Shown piece after piece: positions 52,448-61,650 of a stretch of 64,000 nucleotides of DNA (its first letter is position 1; every line of letters begins with the position of its first letter). This DNA comes from Desmonostoc geniculatum HA4340-LM1 (lineage in GTDB: Bacteria; Cyanobacteriota; Cyanobacteriia; Cyanobacteriales; Nostocaceae). The DNA lies in the NCBI GenBank assembly GCA_019359545.1, contig JAHHHB010000008.1:62001-126000 (forward strand). The letters run 5' to 3'. A program made the translations under genes and the position numbers. The notes beneath the pieces were generated by a model. That model was not told the origin of the DNA, made no database searches, and worked only from the letters and a program-made list of their open reading frames with translations.

Positions 52448-54715
52448 TTACAAGGATTCAATTAAATTATTCATTTTTAGTTTAATCTGGCTGTAGCTAT
52501 ATTGATCAATTATTTTTATTGCGTTTTTTGAAATTAAACTCCATATTTTTGAATTCTGATAAACGCGTAAGGTATATTTAGCAAAGGTATCCGGTTCATT
52601 AGCGATTAAAACATCAGTTTCATGAGTTAATCCCATACCTTCTGCACCAATAGATGTAGTTACTGTAGGTAACCCGTAGGAAAGGCTATGACCAATTTTT
52701 CCCTTCATACCAGCACCATATCTTAAAGGTGCGACAAAAACGCGACTCTTCAGAAAATAAGGTTCTACGTCTTGGATGTATCCAGGAACTTCAATACGAG
52801 GATCGCTTGCTAAATCTTTCACATCTCCTGGGGGATTACTACCTAATAAAGTAATTTTTATTTTAGGTTGTTTCTGCCAAATTAAAGGCATAATTTCCCT
52901 ACACAGCCAAATCACAGCATCTACATTAGGGGTATGATTATAGCCACCAATAAACAATAAGCCACTCCTGTGTTTAAAATCTAGCAACTCTCCTTCATAT
53001 TGGTGGTGTATATTCGGCACAACGAAAACATTACTAATATTAAAATTTTCTAAAATCTTCTTCTCAACATCTGTGACAACAACCGTAGCTTCTGCTACCT
53101 TAGCCATATTTAATTCTAGATCTTGGACTTGTTGCCAAGATGGTAAGTTATTCTCAGCATTGCTTTGGGGTACTAATTCTTGCTGTCTTTGTAACCGTAA
53201 AAAATGCAGATCGACCGTATCATAAATAACTTTTATAGCAAAATTTTTCTTGAGTAAATTTATATATTTACTGCATAATTCAGGGCGGCATACCCAAGCA
53301 ATATCGATTAGTTTTAATCGTTTAATTAGCTCCTCTTCTAGGCTAGGTTGTTTATGTGTACAATACAATACTTCTACACCCAGATTTTGCAATTCAGACG
53401 TGTAGGGTTCTTGAGGAAAGCCATTATCTGGCAAAAACATGACAAAATAGTCTAGGTTTACAAAAATTTTAATAATATTTAATAGTCTATAAGAGCCTGA
53501 CTCCCGATCGTGCAAGGGAACATAAGTATCTATGACTAAAATAGTTTTTTTACCTTGCAATCTTCTAGCTGCAAACTCTGCATTTTCTGCTTCTGGACTA
53601 AGGTGATGCTGTAATTGTTCTTGCCACTTCAGCAAAAATTTATAACGATTAACTTTTTGATAGCTTTTAATTCCACTTTCTAAGCTGGTACCAGAACTAA
53701 TTCCTTCATAATGAATTAATTGGGATTTAGGTTGGTATATAACCTTGTATCCCAATTCTCGAATAGCAAAACATAAATCAGTATCTTCATAATATGCGGG
53801 TAGAAACTCTTCTGAAAAACCACCCAACTGTTTAAATATTTCGGTTCTAACTAGTAAACTTGCTCCTGAACAATAATCAACTTGTCTAACATAATTATAT
53901 TCAGGGCAATCTGGATGTTGCAATCTGCCATAATTCCAGCCAGAGGCATCTTGCCAAATAATTCCTCCTGCTTCTTGAAGTCTGCCATCTGCATAAATTA
54001 ACTTTGAACCAACTGCACCGACTCCATTATCTTTTGTAATTACTTCTACTAAGTTTTCTAACCATCCAGGCAAAACTTGAGTATCATTATTTAAAAAACA
54101 TAAAAATTTACCTTTTGCTATTGCCGCACCACGATTACAAGAACGAATAAAACCAAGATTTTCTTCATTAACTACAAGTTGAATAGTTGAAGAATAACTT
54201 AAATATTCTTGAGTTTCATCACTAGAATGATCATCAACAACAATCACCTCGAAGCTAATTGAGTTTGATGAGTACTTTTGTAAAGATTTTAAACAATTAA
54301 ATGTATAAATAAATTTATTATACACAGGTATAATAATTGAAACTTGTGGAAATGGACATTCAGGAAACTGAAATTTGATTTTTTTGGGAGTGTCAAGTAC
54401 TGTATATTTTTGGATGTTTGTTGAATTAGTAAGACCAAGGCTTGATTGATCGAGTTTTTGTGTAGTCTTAGCAATTACTTTTTGAAAAACTTTACTTACA
54501 CCTTCTTTCTGTAAAATAATCAATAGTTTCTGAAATTTGCTGATTTCATTGGTTCTCGGAGCTATAAAATTTTGCTTTAACACAAGCTGAATTTGCGCTA
54601 GTCGATTTTGACTGTGCTTTAATTCTTTTTGTTTGTTTAATAATTGTTTTAATGGCTCTTCAATATTCAATTTGATAACCCCTTCAATTTCATAACTACT
54701 GATGTTTACTATCAA
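52448..54715 (-). CDS. Two-domain glycosyltransferase (GT2 plus GT4)
   Basis: A 755-aa fusion. Residues about 120-350 form a GT2 domain: VSIIIPVYNKFIYTFNCLKS, VIVVDDHSSDET, FLCFLNNDTQVLPGW, and ASLLVRTEIFKQLGGF followed by EDTDLCFAIRELGY. Residues about 390-750 form a GT-B/GT4-like domain: ILVIDTYVPLHDRESGSYRL, LLFIGGYNHTPNVDAVIWL, ITLLGSNPPG, and VFVAPLRYGAGMKGKIGHSL. Bifunctional enzymes of this kind add two successive sugars. The N-terminal 100 residues are helical. It starts within the four-base overlap with the stop of the coiled-coil methyltransferase gene, so the two are coupled. Confidence 0.9.
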   Translation of the reverse strand: MIVNISSYEIEGVIKLNIEEPLKQLLNKQKELKHSQNRLAQIQLVLKQNFIAPRTNEISKFQKLLIILQKEGVSKVFQKVIAKTTQKLDQSSLGLTNSTNIQKYTVLDTPKKIKFQFPECPFPQVSIIIPVYNKFIYTFNCLKSLQKYSSNSISFEVIVVDDHSSDETQEYLSYSSTIQLVVNEENLGFIRSCNRGAAIAKGKFLCFLNNDTQVLPGWLENLVEVITKDNGVGAVGSKLIYADGRLQEAGGIIWQDASGWNYGRLQHPDCPEYNYVRQVDYCSGASLLVRTEIFKQLGGFSEEFLPAYYEDTDLCFAIRELGYKVIYQPKSQLIHYEGISSGTSLESGIKSYQKVNRYKFLLKWQEQLQHHLSPEAENAEFAARRLQGKKTILVIDTYVPLHDRESGSYRLLNIIKIFVNLDYFVMFLPDNGFPQEPYTSELQNLGVEVLYCTHKQPSLEEELIKRLKLIDIAWVCRPELCSKYINLLKKNFAIKVIYDTVDLHFLRLQRQQELVPQSNAENNLPSWQQVQDLELNMAKVAEATVVVTDVEKKILENFNISNVFVVPNIHHQYEGELLDFKHRSGLLFIGGYNHTPNVDAVIWLCREIMPLIWQKQPKIKITLLGSNPPGDVKDLASDPRIEVPGYIQDVEPYFLKSRVFVAPLRYGAGMKGKIGHSLSYGLPTVTTSIGAEGMGLTHETDVLIANEPDTFAKYTLRVYQNSKIWSLISKNAIKIIDQYSYSQIKLKMNNLIESL

Positions 54716-56181
54716 TCAACTTTTAGTCCAATAGTTCGCTTGAATTGAAACCAAATTTGTCTCAGTTTCCAAAATTTACTCGTTTCCATTGCTTGAATCA
54801 TATCCTGAGTTTGTCTCCATTCGTTTTGAGCTTGTTGAAGAAGTCTTTGGGTTTCTTGCCATTGTTGATAAACATAGTCAAATTTATTTTGATATTCTTC
54901 ATCTGGTTTTTGTAACTGAACTTGAAATTGCTCTAAGGCAGTTAGTGTTTGTTGTAGTCGAGACTGCGATCGCTCTAATTCTGCCTGTGTTTGTTGTAGT
55001 CGAGACTGCGATCGCTCTAATTCTGCCTGTGTTTGTTGTAGTCGAGACTGCGATCGCTCTAATTCTGCCTGTGTTTGCTGTAGTTGAGACTGTATTTGCT
55101 CTAATTCTGCCTGTGTTTGCTGTAGTTGAGACTGTATTTGCTCTAGTTCTGCCTGTGTTTGCTGTAGTTGAGACTGTATTTGCTCTAGTTCTGCCTGTGT
55201 TTGCTGTAGTTGAGACTGTGTTTGCTCTAGTTCTGCCTGTGTTTGCTGTAGTTGAGACTGTGTTTGCTCTAGTTCTGCCTGTGTTTGCTGTAGTTGAGAC
55301 TGTGTTTGCTCTAGTTCTGCCTGTGTTTGCTGTAGTCGAGACTGCGATCGCTCTAATTCTGCCTCCGTTTGTTGTAGTCGAGACTGCGATCGCTCTAATT
55401 CTGCCCGTGTTTGTTGTAGTTGAGCGTGCGTTTGCCCTTGCAATAAATCATCTGATTCATCAATATATATAGAGTCTATAGGCGTTTGTATTGTGCTTAA
55501 TTCATCAGAACATATAGCGACAAAATATATCGGTGATTTTAAACTACAAACTTGTTGATTTAAATTATCTAGATTTCCCTTATATGCCTTTAAATTCTTT
55601 TCTTGGCTATCTTCTAACGGAAAGACAAACGAGCCAGTAGCCAGTCTTTGCCCATAAATTTTCATGTATTTAAAATGACTACCAAGCAAGCTCACTAGAT
55701 CGTTGTAGTAAAGCTCTTTAACATGAAAGGGATTTGAGTAATTTGGTTCGTCTGAATAAGTCAAGCGATTTGGAGAAGAAATAATTAATATTCCTTCTGG
55801 TTTGAGAACTCGCTTAATTTCTAGCATCATTTCTTCATGCTTATCATGATGCTCGATAGTTTCAAAAGATGTTACTACATCAACACAATTGTCTGGTAAT
55901 GGTACAGCTTCGCATGAACCCAACATAAACTTGAGGTTGTCGTAGGTACGATACTCTTGCGATGAGTATTCTACAGCTTCAGAACTAATATCAACCCCGA
56001 TGACAGATTCTGCGACTCTTGCTAGTAATGCAGAACCGTAACCTTCACCCGAAGCAATATCTAATACAGATTTGCCAATTACAAAATCAAGACATAAGGC
56101 ATACCTATGTAGATGCTCATACTTTATTTGTCCATCAATAGCAGGAATGTATCTCTCGCCTGTAAATTCCATATTTTTCAA
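54712..56181 (-). CDS. Methyltransferase with long repetitive coiled coil (possible chain-length ruler)
   Basis: A 489-aa protein. Residues 1-235 hold a class I methyltransferase: MEFTGERYIPAIDGQIKYEH, VLDIASGEGYGSALLARV (motif I), VTSFETIEHHDKHEEMMLEI and VLKPEGILIISSPNR. Residues about 250-415 are eleven to twelve 14-aa units of QLQQTQAELEQTQS or RLQQTQAELERSQS, a continuous left-handed coiled coil of roughly 165 residues. A short helical tail follows (FWKLRQIWFQFKRTIG). In WbdD-type proteins a methyltransferase with coiled coil ends and measures glycans exported by Wzm/Wzt; this gene lies two genes from wzt. No kinase domain is seen. A ruler role is inference. Confidence 0.85.
   Translation of the reverse strand: MKNMEFTGERYIPAIDGQIKYEHLHRYALCLDFVIGKSVLDIASGEGYGSALLARVAESVIGVDISSEAVEYSSQEYRTYDNLKFMLGSCEAVPLPDNCVDVVTSFETIEHHDKHEEMMLEIKRVLKPEGILIISSPNRLTYSDEPNYSNPFHVKELYYNDLVSLLGSHFKYMKIYGQRLATGSFVFPLEDSQEKNLKAYKGNLDNLNQQVCSLKSPIYFVAICSDELSTIQTPIDSIYIDESDDLLQGQTHAQLQQTRAELERSQSRLQQTEAELERSQSRLQQTQAELEQTQSQLQQTQAELEQTQSQLQQTQAELEQTQSQLQQTQAELEQIQSQLQQTQAELEQIQSQLQQTQAELEQIQSQLQQTQAELERSQSRLQQTQAELERSQSRLQQTQAELERSQSRLQQTLTALEQFQVQLQKPDEEYQNKFDYVYQQWQETQRLLQQAQNEWRQTQDMIQAMETSKFWKLRQIWFQFKRTIGLKVD
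54935..55425. repeat. 42-bp tandem repeats inside the coiled-coil methyltransferase
   Basis: About twelve in-frame 42-bp units. Those encoding ERSQSR contain the HIP1 octamer GCGATCGC; the others are derived by a few substitutions (GTATTTGCTC or GTGTTTGCTC). Several neighbouring units are identical, which suggests recent slippage or recombination and possible length variation between strains. Confidence 0.9.
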
Positions 56182-56208
56182 TATACTTTTAATTTTAATT
56201 TTTTAATA

Positions 56209-56886
56209 TTACCTTACCGCTACCAATGCTTGTGCTGAAGGATAATCAATAGAAAACAGTCTACATTCCTGAAATCCAGCCTGTATTACCTGTTTCCATG
56301 CATCACATCCATACTCCGTGTAGACGATAAAATCAGACAAATTTTCACCTGAACCATGATAACTTGGTGGCATACCCTCTCTAGATGCAGTTAGTCTATC
56401 AACAATCAGAGGAATAGTAAAAGCACAGTATCCACCAGGCTTCAAAAGCCTATAACACTCTGATAAACCTCGAACTGGATACTTAATATGCTCTAAAACG
56501 TCTGAATGCACAATTAAGTCAAAAGACATATCTGGTAATTTCATGTTCATCATATCTAATTCTGGATATATCTTTAAACTATGACTTGGTATTTGAGCTA
56601 AAAATTTTGTTAAACTTCCAGCTTCGTTGATTTCTAGTATTTGCAGCTTTTGTATTCGGTCTTCTTTAACAAAATCTTGAAATAAACCGATATACCCAAA
56701 ACATTTCATGATTGATACAGCTAATGTAATTGAGCGTAAGTTAGAATTACATTCTGTACAATGTAACCCTTGTTGTTTATTAATATATTCAACTTCATAA
56801 TTTGCAAGACCCCATTCATTAATTAATTCTTGCCAAAGAACATCATTAATACTAAATTTATCAGAGCCGCAACAATAGCAAATCAT
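56209..56886 (-). CDS. Methyltransferase with N-terminal zinc-ribbon-like motif
   Basis: A 225-aa protein. The N-terminus has two Cys pairs, CYCCGSDKF and CTECNSNLRS, about 40 residues apart, which could bind zinc. The methyltransferase region contains LQILEINEAGSLTKFL, IYPELDMMNMKLPDMSFDLI, VHSDVLEHIKYPVRGLSEC and LLKPGGYCAFTIPL. Such proteins act on sugars in O-antigen loci. It lies between wzt and the coiled-coil methyltransferase gene, 27 bases after the former's stop and co-oriented, so it probably belongs to the same transcription unit. Confidence 0.85.
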   Translation of the reverse strand: MICYCCGSDKFSINDVLWQELINEWGLANYEVEYINKQQGLHCTECNSNLRSITLAVSIMKCFGYIGLFQDFVKEDRIQKLQILEINEAGSLTKFLAQIPSHSLKIYPELDMMNMKLPDMSFDLIVHSDVLEHIKYPVRGLSECYRLLKPGGYCAFTIPLIVDRLTASREGMPPSYHGSGENLSDFIVYTEYGCDAWKQVIQAGFQECRLFSIDYPSAQALVAVR

Positions 56887-56907
56887 TTTTATTTATAATG
56901 CCTAATT

Positions 56908-58341
56908 TCATATTTGGTTGGTTGCAACTGTCTCTAATTGATGGCAAATATTCACCTCGTTAAACCTGATCAGCCCAAAAGTTAGGTCTGTTACTCCTGA
57001 TTGTATAGCGACACAAGCCTGTAACCAGTCCATCATTTCGTGGCTATCTTGACTACCATCAGCTACCGCTGGTTCTAGAGAGTAACTATCACTTTTAATA
57101 TGCGGCCACTTGACTTTAAAAGTAACAGAAATCAATTGATTTTTTTTAAATTTAGGTAGTTGATATTTGTACTGCGTTGTGTTCCATCCTGTTATAGCTA
57201 CTCTTAGTCTGTCAAACATTGTGATACCCAAAATCGGATTATCGACATCATCATAACTAATTATCTTTGTTTGAAGTATTAACCATTCATCAGGCATGAC
57301 GAAACCTATTTTTTGCCCTTGTTCATTTAAGATTTCTAAGCTAATAATTTCACAGCGTCCCGTGCCAAATCTTTTAGTATTATGAAATGCTAAATATTCA
57401 TTACCACTAAATGGATTTATTTTATTGGTAGTAGCTGACTCTTTATCTGAATTAACATCTATAATTGCCTCGATCTTTGCAACTGTTTCTTTGTCATTTT
57501 GGACATTCGGTGTCGAATCAGAGTCTTTTTTTAGTCTCTCATTAATTTTGTCATACATCCATGCTTGGTATGATTTACTAATATCAATTGGTTTACCTTG
57601 CTCTACTATTTGACCATCATTAATCCATATAGCTTCAGAACAAAGGCGAGAGACTGAACCTAAATCATGAGAAACAAACAAAATTGTTCCTCCTGCATCT
57701 TGAAAATCTTTAATTTTTGCCATGCAACGATGGACAAAAACTCCATCTCCTACTGATAAAGCTTCATCCACTATTAAAATTTCAGGTTCAACATTTACCG
57801 CCACTGCAAAAGCCAAGCGGACAAACATACCACTAGAATAGGTTTTTACGGGTTGATCGATAAAATCACCTATATCCGCAAAGCCAACAATCTCATCAAA
57901 CTTATCTTCAATTGCCTGTTGACTTAAGCCTAGTAATCTACCATTGAAAAATACGTTTTGCCTACCAGTAAACTCAGGATTAAAACCACTACCCAATTCT
58001 AATAAAGCCGATATTCTACCTTGTACTTGTACTTGTCCTGTGGTTGGCATCAAAGTCCCAGCAATAATTTGCAATAGGGTACTTTTTCCGGAGCCATTAC
58101 GCCCTATGATTCCTGATGTTTGTCCCTTGGGAATTTCTAAGTTAATATTCTGTAAAGCCCAAAATTCTTGTCCGTAGCTTTTACCGGGCAGTAGAATTTC
58201 CCTCAACCTTTCTACAGGATGATGATAACGTTTGTAACATTTAGAAACGTTTTTTAAGGAAATAGCAATTTCTTCTCCCATACTTTTACTGTTAATTTTC
58301 ACAACTCTCACACAATTACCAAAGGGAGATGAAGAGATCAT
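56908..58341 (-). CDS. wzt: ABC transporter ATP-binding protein, Wzt type
   Basis: A 477-aa Wzt-type ATPase that exports lipid-linked polysaccharide with the permease encoded next door. Walker A GRNGSGKST, signature YSSGMFVRLAFAVAV, Walker B ILIVDEALSVGD and the H-loop FVSHDLGS are present. A C-terminal Wzt-like domain (about residues 310-465: GTGRCEIISLEILNEQG, ISVTFKVKWPHI) would recognise the end of the glycan, a hallmark of systems with chain-terminating modifications. The frame starts two bases after the permease stop; a later ATG at 58281 (MGEEIAISLKNVSKCYK) fits the family N-terminus better. Both are possible. Confidence 0.93.
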   Translation of the reverse strand: MISSSPFGNCVRVVKINSKSMGEEIAISLKNVSKCYKRYHHPVERLREILLPGKSYGQEFWALQNINLEIPKGQTSGIIGRNGSGKSTLLQIIAGTLMPTTGQVQVQGRISALLELGSGFNPEFTGRQNVFFNGRLLGLSQQAIEDKFDEIVGFADIGDFIDQPVKTYSSGMFVRLAFAVAVNVEPEILIVDEALSVGDGVFVHRCMAKIKDFQDAGGTILFVSHDLGSVSRLCSEAIWINDGQIVEQGKPIDISKSYQAWMYDKINERLKKDSDSTPNVQNDKETVAKIEAIIDVNSDKESATTNKINPFSGNEYLAFHNTKRFGTGRCEIISLEILNEQGQKIGFVMPDEWLILQTKIISYDDVDNPILGITMFDRLRVAITGWNTTQYKYQLPKFKKNQLISVTFKVKWPHIKSDSYSLEPAVADGSQDSHEMMDWLQACVAIQSGVTDLTFGLIRFNEVNICHQLETVATNQI

Positions 58342-58343
58342 AT

Positions 58344-59219
58344 TTACAATACATCAGCAAAAGCCGGACGCAACCGCTTATATACCACAAATCCAGTACA
58401 AAATATAATAACTGCGATCGCAGACGATACACCCCATTCTCCCCAATGTTGCACCTCCCCAACTAAAACTATGTCACGATAAATTTCAGCGATCGCAGTC
58501 ATGGGATTTAACCAGAATACCAAACTCCGCCACGTCTCTGGAATTGCTGATGCTGGATAGACAAGCGGTGTTGCGTAAAACCAAATATTTAAAATCACCC
58601 CTAAAGTCTGCGGGATATCTCGCAAAAATACGGTTAGTCCTGCCACTAAATAAGCCAATCCTGCTGTTAGTAATAACTGCGTTAGCCAAACCAAGGGTAA
58701 TAGCGCCAAACTAGTATGTAAAGTATGACAAGTTGCCGCCACAAAAAATATTAACGCTATTAAGCCGAAGGAACTCTCAATGAACGTAGATAAAATTGGT
58801 ACCAAAGGCAACAAACTTAGCGGAAATACAACCTTTTTGACTAAATTCGGCTGTGCTACTACTGAATTAGCAGACTGCATCAAACCCCCTGTAAAAGCAA
58901 TCCAGGGAAGCAAACCCGCAAATACCCACAAACCAAAGGTGAAGTTATTTTCTGGTAACCCTTTGAGATTTAACTTTACCCGTAGCACAACCGAAAATAC
59001 GTAAGTGTAAATCAGTAATTGTGATAACTGATTTAGCAAAGGCCACAAATTGCCTAAAATAGAACCTTTATACCGCGCCTCTAAATCTCGCTTCACTAAA
59101 GTTCTCAGCAAGTCAAATTTTGCCCATGACCGTTCATTTACAGGCAGTATGCGCCTCAGCTTTCCCGCTTTACGTACAAAACCTCGCATTGTCTGTAACA
59201 ATTTCTGATTCCTCTTCAC
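58344..59219 (-). CDS. wzm: ABC transporter permease, Wzm type
   Basis: A 291-aa ABC-2-type permease with about six membrane helices. Characteristic parts are LLRTLVKRDLEARYKGSILG, NLWPLLNQLSQLLIYTYVFS, LLPWIAFTGGLMQSANSVVA, DIPQTLGVILNIWFYATPLVYP and FWLNPMTAIAEIYRDIVL. It forms the channel for polysaccharide export with the Wzt-like ATPase. It is the first gene of the minus-strand polysaccharide operon; the 200-base gap upstream (59220-59417) probably holds its promoter. Confidence 0.94.
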   Translation of the reverse strand: MKRNQKLLQTMRGFVRKAGKLRRILPVNERSWAKFDLLRTLVKRDLEARYKGSILGNLWPLLNQLSQLLIYTYVFSVVLRVKLNLKGLPENNFTFGLWVFAGLLPWIAFTGGLMQSANSVVAQPNLVKKVVFPLSLLPLVPILSTFIESSFGLIALIFFVAATCHTLHTSLALLPLVWLTQLLLTAGLAYLVAGLTVFLRDIPQTLGVILNIWFYATPLVYPASAIPETWRSLVFWLNPMTAIAEIYRDIVLVGEVQHWGEWGVSSAIAVIIFCTGFVVYKRLRPAFADVL

Positions 59220-59417
59220 TACCTACACACCTAATTCTTCTCCATAAAGCTTTAAAGCAATGAAAGCACCTTGTCTTCTTTGGAGAATAAATTGTTACTA
59301 TCTAAAACTTATCCAAATTTGGTGATTATACAATAAATCAGCTGTTGCCAACTGTATTTTTACTACACATATAAATCTTATCGGCAACGCTGCTTTTTTC
59401 AAGTGGCAAGTTTTTGC

Positions 59418-60092
59418 TTAACTTAAACTATCTGGATCAACTCCCTGCGATCGCAAATACTCTGCAAGTCTATCAGCCCGTTGGCGTTCTTGTTGGCCCC
59501 GTTGGCGTTCTTGTTGTAATTGTTCAGCTAACTCCGTCGGTGTTAGTAATTTGTCCCCCGTATCTAGACGATAAAATCCCAAGACTTCCCCCTCCACCGC
59601 CACTCTTAATCCTAGAGGTTGAGATATACCATCCGTAATTAACTGGTAAGTCTCAGCTTCTAACCTATATCCCCTTAACTTTTCTGAAATCCATTCTCCC
59701 TTCGGGTCAAATAACCAATATTCTAAAATCCCTAATTGTTCATAGAGATTTTTCTTTTGCTCTTGGTCTTGTTTTTGAGTTCCTTGAGAAGTCATTTCAA
59801 ATACCACCTGGGGAACTTGACCTTCCTCCCAAACTTTATAACTATCCCGACCCCCAGGCGGCACATCAAAAATTACCATCACATCTGGTGCAACTCTTAA
59901 TTTGGGAAAACCTTGAGCATAGTAGAGAAATTGGTCTGCTAAAACTGTGGCTTGTCTGCCTGCTAGGTATTGTTTAATTACTTCTAGGGTAGTGAGAATT
60001 GCGTAGAGATGTAGGTATGATTCAGCCAATGGTTCACCGTCTGAACTGGGATATTCGATGTTGGGATTGACTATTTTGATGGTTGTAGTCAT
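59418..60092 (-). CDS. Uma2-family nuclease-like protein (PD-(D/E)XK)
   Basis: A 224-aa Uma2 protein. The N-terminal part has ESYLHLYAILTTLEVIKQYL and FLYYAQGFPKLRVAPDVMVIFD with the PD motif; the catalytic region continues with VWEEGQVPQVVFEMTSQGT and KKNLYEQLGILEYWLFDP. The C-terminus ends with ERQRADRLAEYLRSQGVDP, a conserved tail also found in two other copies here. Uma2 proteins are very common in filamentous cyanobacteria; their function is not settled (a nuclease fold in the restriction endonuclease superfamily). The E-x-(S/T) motif is EMTSQ here. Confidence 0.9.
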   Translation of the reverse strand: MTTTIKIVNPNIEYPSSDGEPLAESYLHLYAILTTLEVIKQYLAGRQATVLADQFLYYAQGFPKLRVAPDVMVIFDVPPGGRDSYKVWEEGQVPQVVFEMTSQGTQKQDQEQKKNLYEQLGILEYWLFDPKGEWISEKLRGYRLEAETYQLITDGISQPLGLRVAVEGEVLGFYRLDTGDKLLTPTELAEQLQQERQRGQQERQRADRLAEYLRSQGVDPDSLS

Positions 60093-60104
60093 GGCTACCT
60101 TTTA

Positions 60105-60233
60105 CTAGGGTAGGTTGTTTGGATTAATTCCTTGCGATCGCAAATACTCTGCCAATCGATCAGCCCGTTGGCGTTCTTCATACATCGTAGGCATGGCTTC
60201 TTGTGGTGGACGGGGAGGATCTGTTTGATACAT
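60105..60233 (-). pseudogene. Internally deleted Uma2 copy
   Basis: A 42-codon open frame joins a typical Uma2 N-terminus (MYQTDPPRPPQEAMPTMY) directly to a typical Uma2 C-terminal tail (ERQRADRLAEYLRSQGINP). About 150 middle codons, with the whole nuclease core, are missing, but the frame stays open. It lies between two full Uma2 genes with closely similar tails, so deletion by recombination between related sequences is plausible. It could still be translated as a small peptide. Confidence 0.8.
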
Positions 60234-60251
60234 GACTGCTACCTTTGTTGC

Positions 60252-61127
60252 TTAACTCAAGCTATCGGGATTTACTCCTAACGATCGCAAATATTCCGCC
60301 AACTGTTGCGATCGCATCTGTTCTTGTTCCAACCGCAATTGTGCCTCAGATGCCTGTTGCTGGGCTTCTGACGCTTGTTGCCGAGCCTCAGATGCTTGTT
60401 GCTGAGCTTCAGATGCTTGTTGCTGAGCTTCAGATGCTTGTTGCTGAGCTTCTGACGCTTGTTGCTGAGCTTCTGACGCCTGTTGCTGAGCTTCTGACGC
60501 CTGTTGCTGTGCTGCAATAGCCACTTGTTGTGCTGCTATTGCAGCTTCCTCTGGTGTTGGAACTAAATCACCATCAAGTTTAAAGTAGCGCAGTTTACCT
60601 GCTTCTACGCCTAAATACAGCCCCAGCACATCGCTCCAACGCCATCCTCGTGCATTTGGTGTGATTTCCTGATACCTGTTGCCTACCAATTCAAAACCGA
60701 CAAATTCCAAATTTTCTGGCGAAAACCAGAAATATTCTGGTGTGTGAAATCGATTTTCATAAAGATTCTTCTTCAAATTGCGGTCAATATCAGCCGTACT
60801 TTCTGAAAGTAATTCAATAATCAAATCTGGATAACGACCATCTTCTTCCCAGACTACCCAAGAATTGCGCGATCGCTTTTCGGTATTTTTTACCAAAAAA
60901 AAGTCTGGGCCGCGAAAATCTCGATTTCGCAACTGCTGACGGCTAAAATAGATTGTTAAATTCGCACCTATAAAAAAATCATTACAGTCACGCCACAGCC
61001 ACTCAAGGGAAGTTACTAGCAGCAGTAGCTGCATATAATGTAAGGAAGTTTCCATCTCCGGCTCATCACTTAACAACCGAGTTGCATCGGGCATCTGTTG
61101 TTCTAGCTGTTGCGCTGTGACAAACAT
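60252..61127 (-). CDS. Uma2-family nuclease-like protein with QQQASEA repeats
   Basis: A 291-aa Uma2 protein. The core has GPDFFLVKNTEKRSRNS, YPDLIIELLSESTADIDRNL (E-x-x-S catalytic pattern) and KKNLYENRFHTPEYFWFSP. From about residue 210 on there are eight 7-aa units QQQASEA, then the Uma2 tail AEYLRSLGVNPDSLS. The repeats would form a helical rod. The repeats are 21 bp at the DNA level and nearly identical. Same strand as the other Uma2 copies. Confidence 0.9.
   Translation of the reverse strand: MFVTAQQLEQQMPDATRLLSDEPEMETSLHYMQLLLLVTSLEWLWRDCNDFFIGANLTIYFSRQQLRNRDFRGPDFFLVKNTEKRSRNSWVVWEEDGRYPDLIIELLSESTADIDRNLKKNLYENRFHTPEYFWFSPENLEFVGFELVGNRYQEITPNARGWRWSDVLGLYLGVEAGKLRYFKLDGDLVPTPEEAAIAAQQVAIAAQQQASEAQQQASEAQQQASEAQQQASEAQQQASEAQQQASEARQQASEAQQQASEAQLRLEQEQMRSQQLAEYLRSLGVNPDSLS
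60345..60535. repeat. 21-bp tandem repeats in the Uma2 gene
   Basis: About eight 21-bp units (GCTTCTGACGCTTGTTGCT type), in frame, encoding QQQASEA on the minus strand. The units vary only at a few positions. Confidence 0.85.
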
Positions 61128-61164
61128 TATCGTTGTACCTGTTTGGTTGTTGATTTAATTTTAA

Positions 61165-61270
61165 GCTTTTTGTCATTAGTCATTAGTCATTGGTCATTTG
61201 TCATTTGTCATTAGTTTTTCTCCCCATCTCCCCACTCCCCACACTCCCCACTCCCCACTCCCCACTTCTC
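61165..61270. repeat. Intergenic GTCATTAG and C-rich repeats
   Basis: TTAGTCATTGGTCATTTGTC units and CCCCACTCCCCACACTCCCC units occupy the spacer between a Uma2 gene and the DUF2862 gene. Confidence 0.75.
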
Positions 61271-61341
61271 CCTGAATTTGTGAGAGCTGAGTCACGGATT
61301 CAGCTAAACTGAGACTTGGTTTATCTGAATTGTAATCAGGC

Positions 61342-61533
61342 ATGGAAATCGGACAAAAGGTTAAAGTCTATCGTTTGCGCGATCGCGTTTCTTCTCCCAT
61401 TGCGAAAAAACTAGGACAAGTCGGTGTTATCCAAGGCTACAAAGTCACCGATGGTATGGGAATCGGTGTAGTGGTGCTGTTTGAAGATAATTCTTCCACT
61501 TGGTTTTTTGAAGATGAAATCAAACCTGTGTAG
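61342..61533 (+). CDS. DUF2862 protein
   Basis: A 63-aa cyanobacterial protein: MEIGQKVKVYRLRDRVSSP, GQVGVIQGYKVTDGMGIGV and NSSTWFFEDEIKPV. It matches small DUF2862 proteins, which look like an SH3-like barrel; function unknown. The start codon follows AATCAGGC. It lies 120 bases before the Get3d-like gene on the same strand. Confidence 0.85.
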   Translation: MEIGQKVKVYRLRDRVSSPIAKKLGQVGVIQGYKVTDGMGIGVVVLFEDNSSTWFFEDEIKPV

Positions 61534-61650
61534 GAGAAAAAACTCAGTTTGGGATTTTTGTCGGAATCTCAAGTTGACACCCCAAGCTGAGAATCTTTGT
61601 TGAATGCTAAGTTGGAGTTGAAAACATCGGCGGTAATTGGGAATCAAGTA

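Noticed and set aside
54935-55425. CRISPR-like regularly spaced repeats
   Set aside because: Units are contiguous 42-bp coding repeats without spacers; the same holds for 9711-10170 and 60345-60535. No cas genes are near.
54789-55472. Plus-strand open frame of Val/Ala/Leu repeats, membrane-like
   Set aside because: Antisense of the coiled-coil repeats in the methyltransferase gene; hydrophobicity follows from the complement of Gln/Glu codons.
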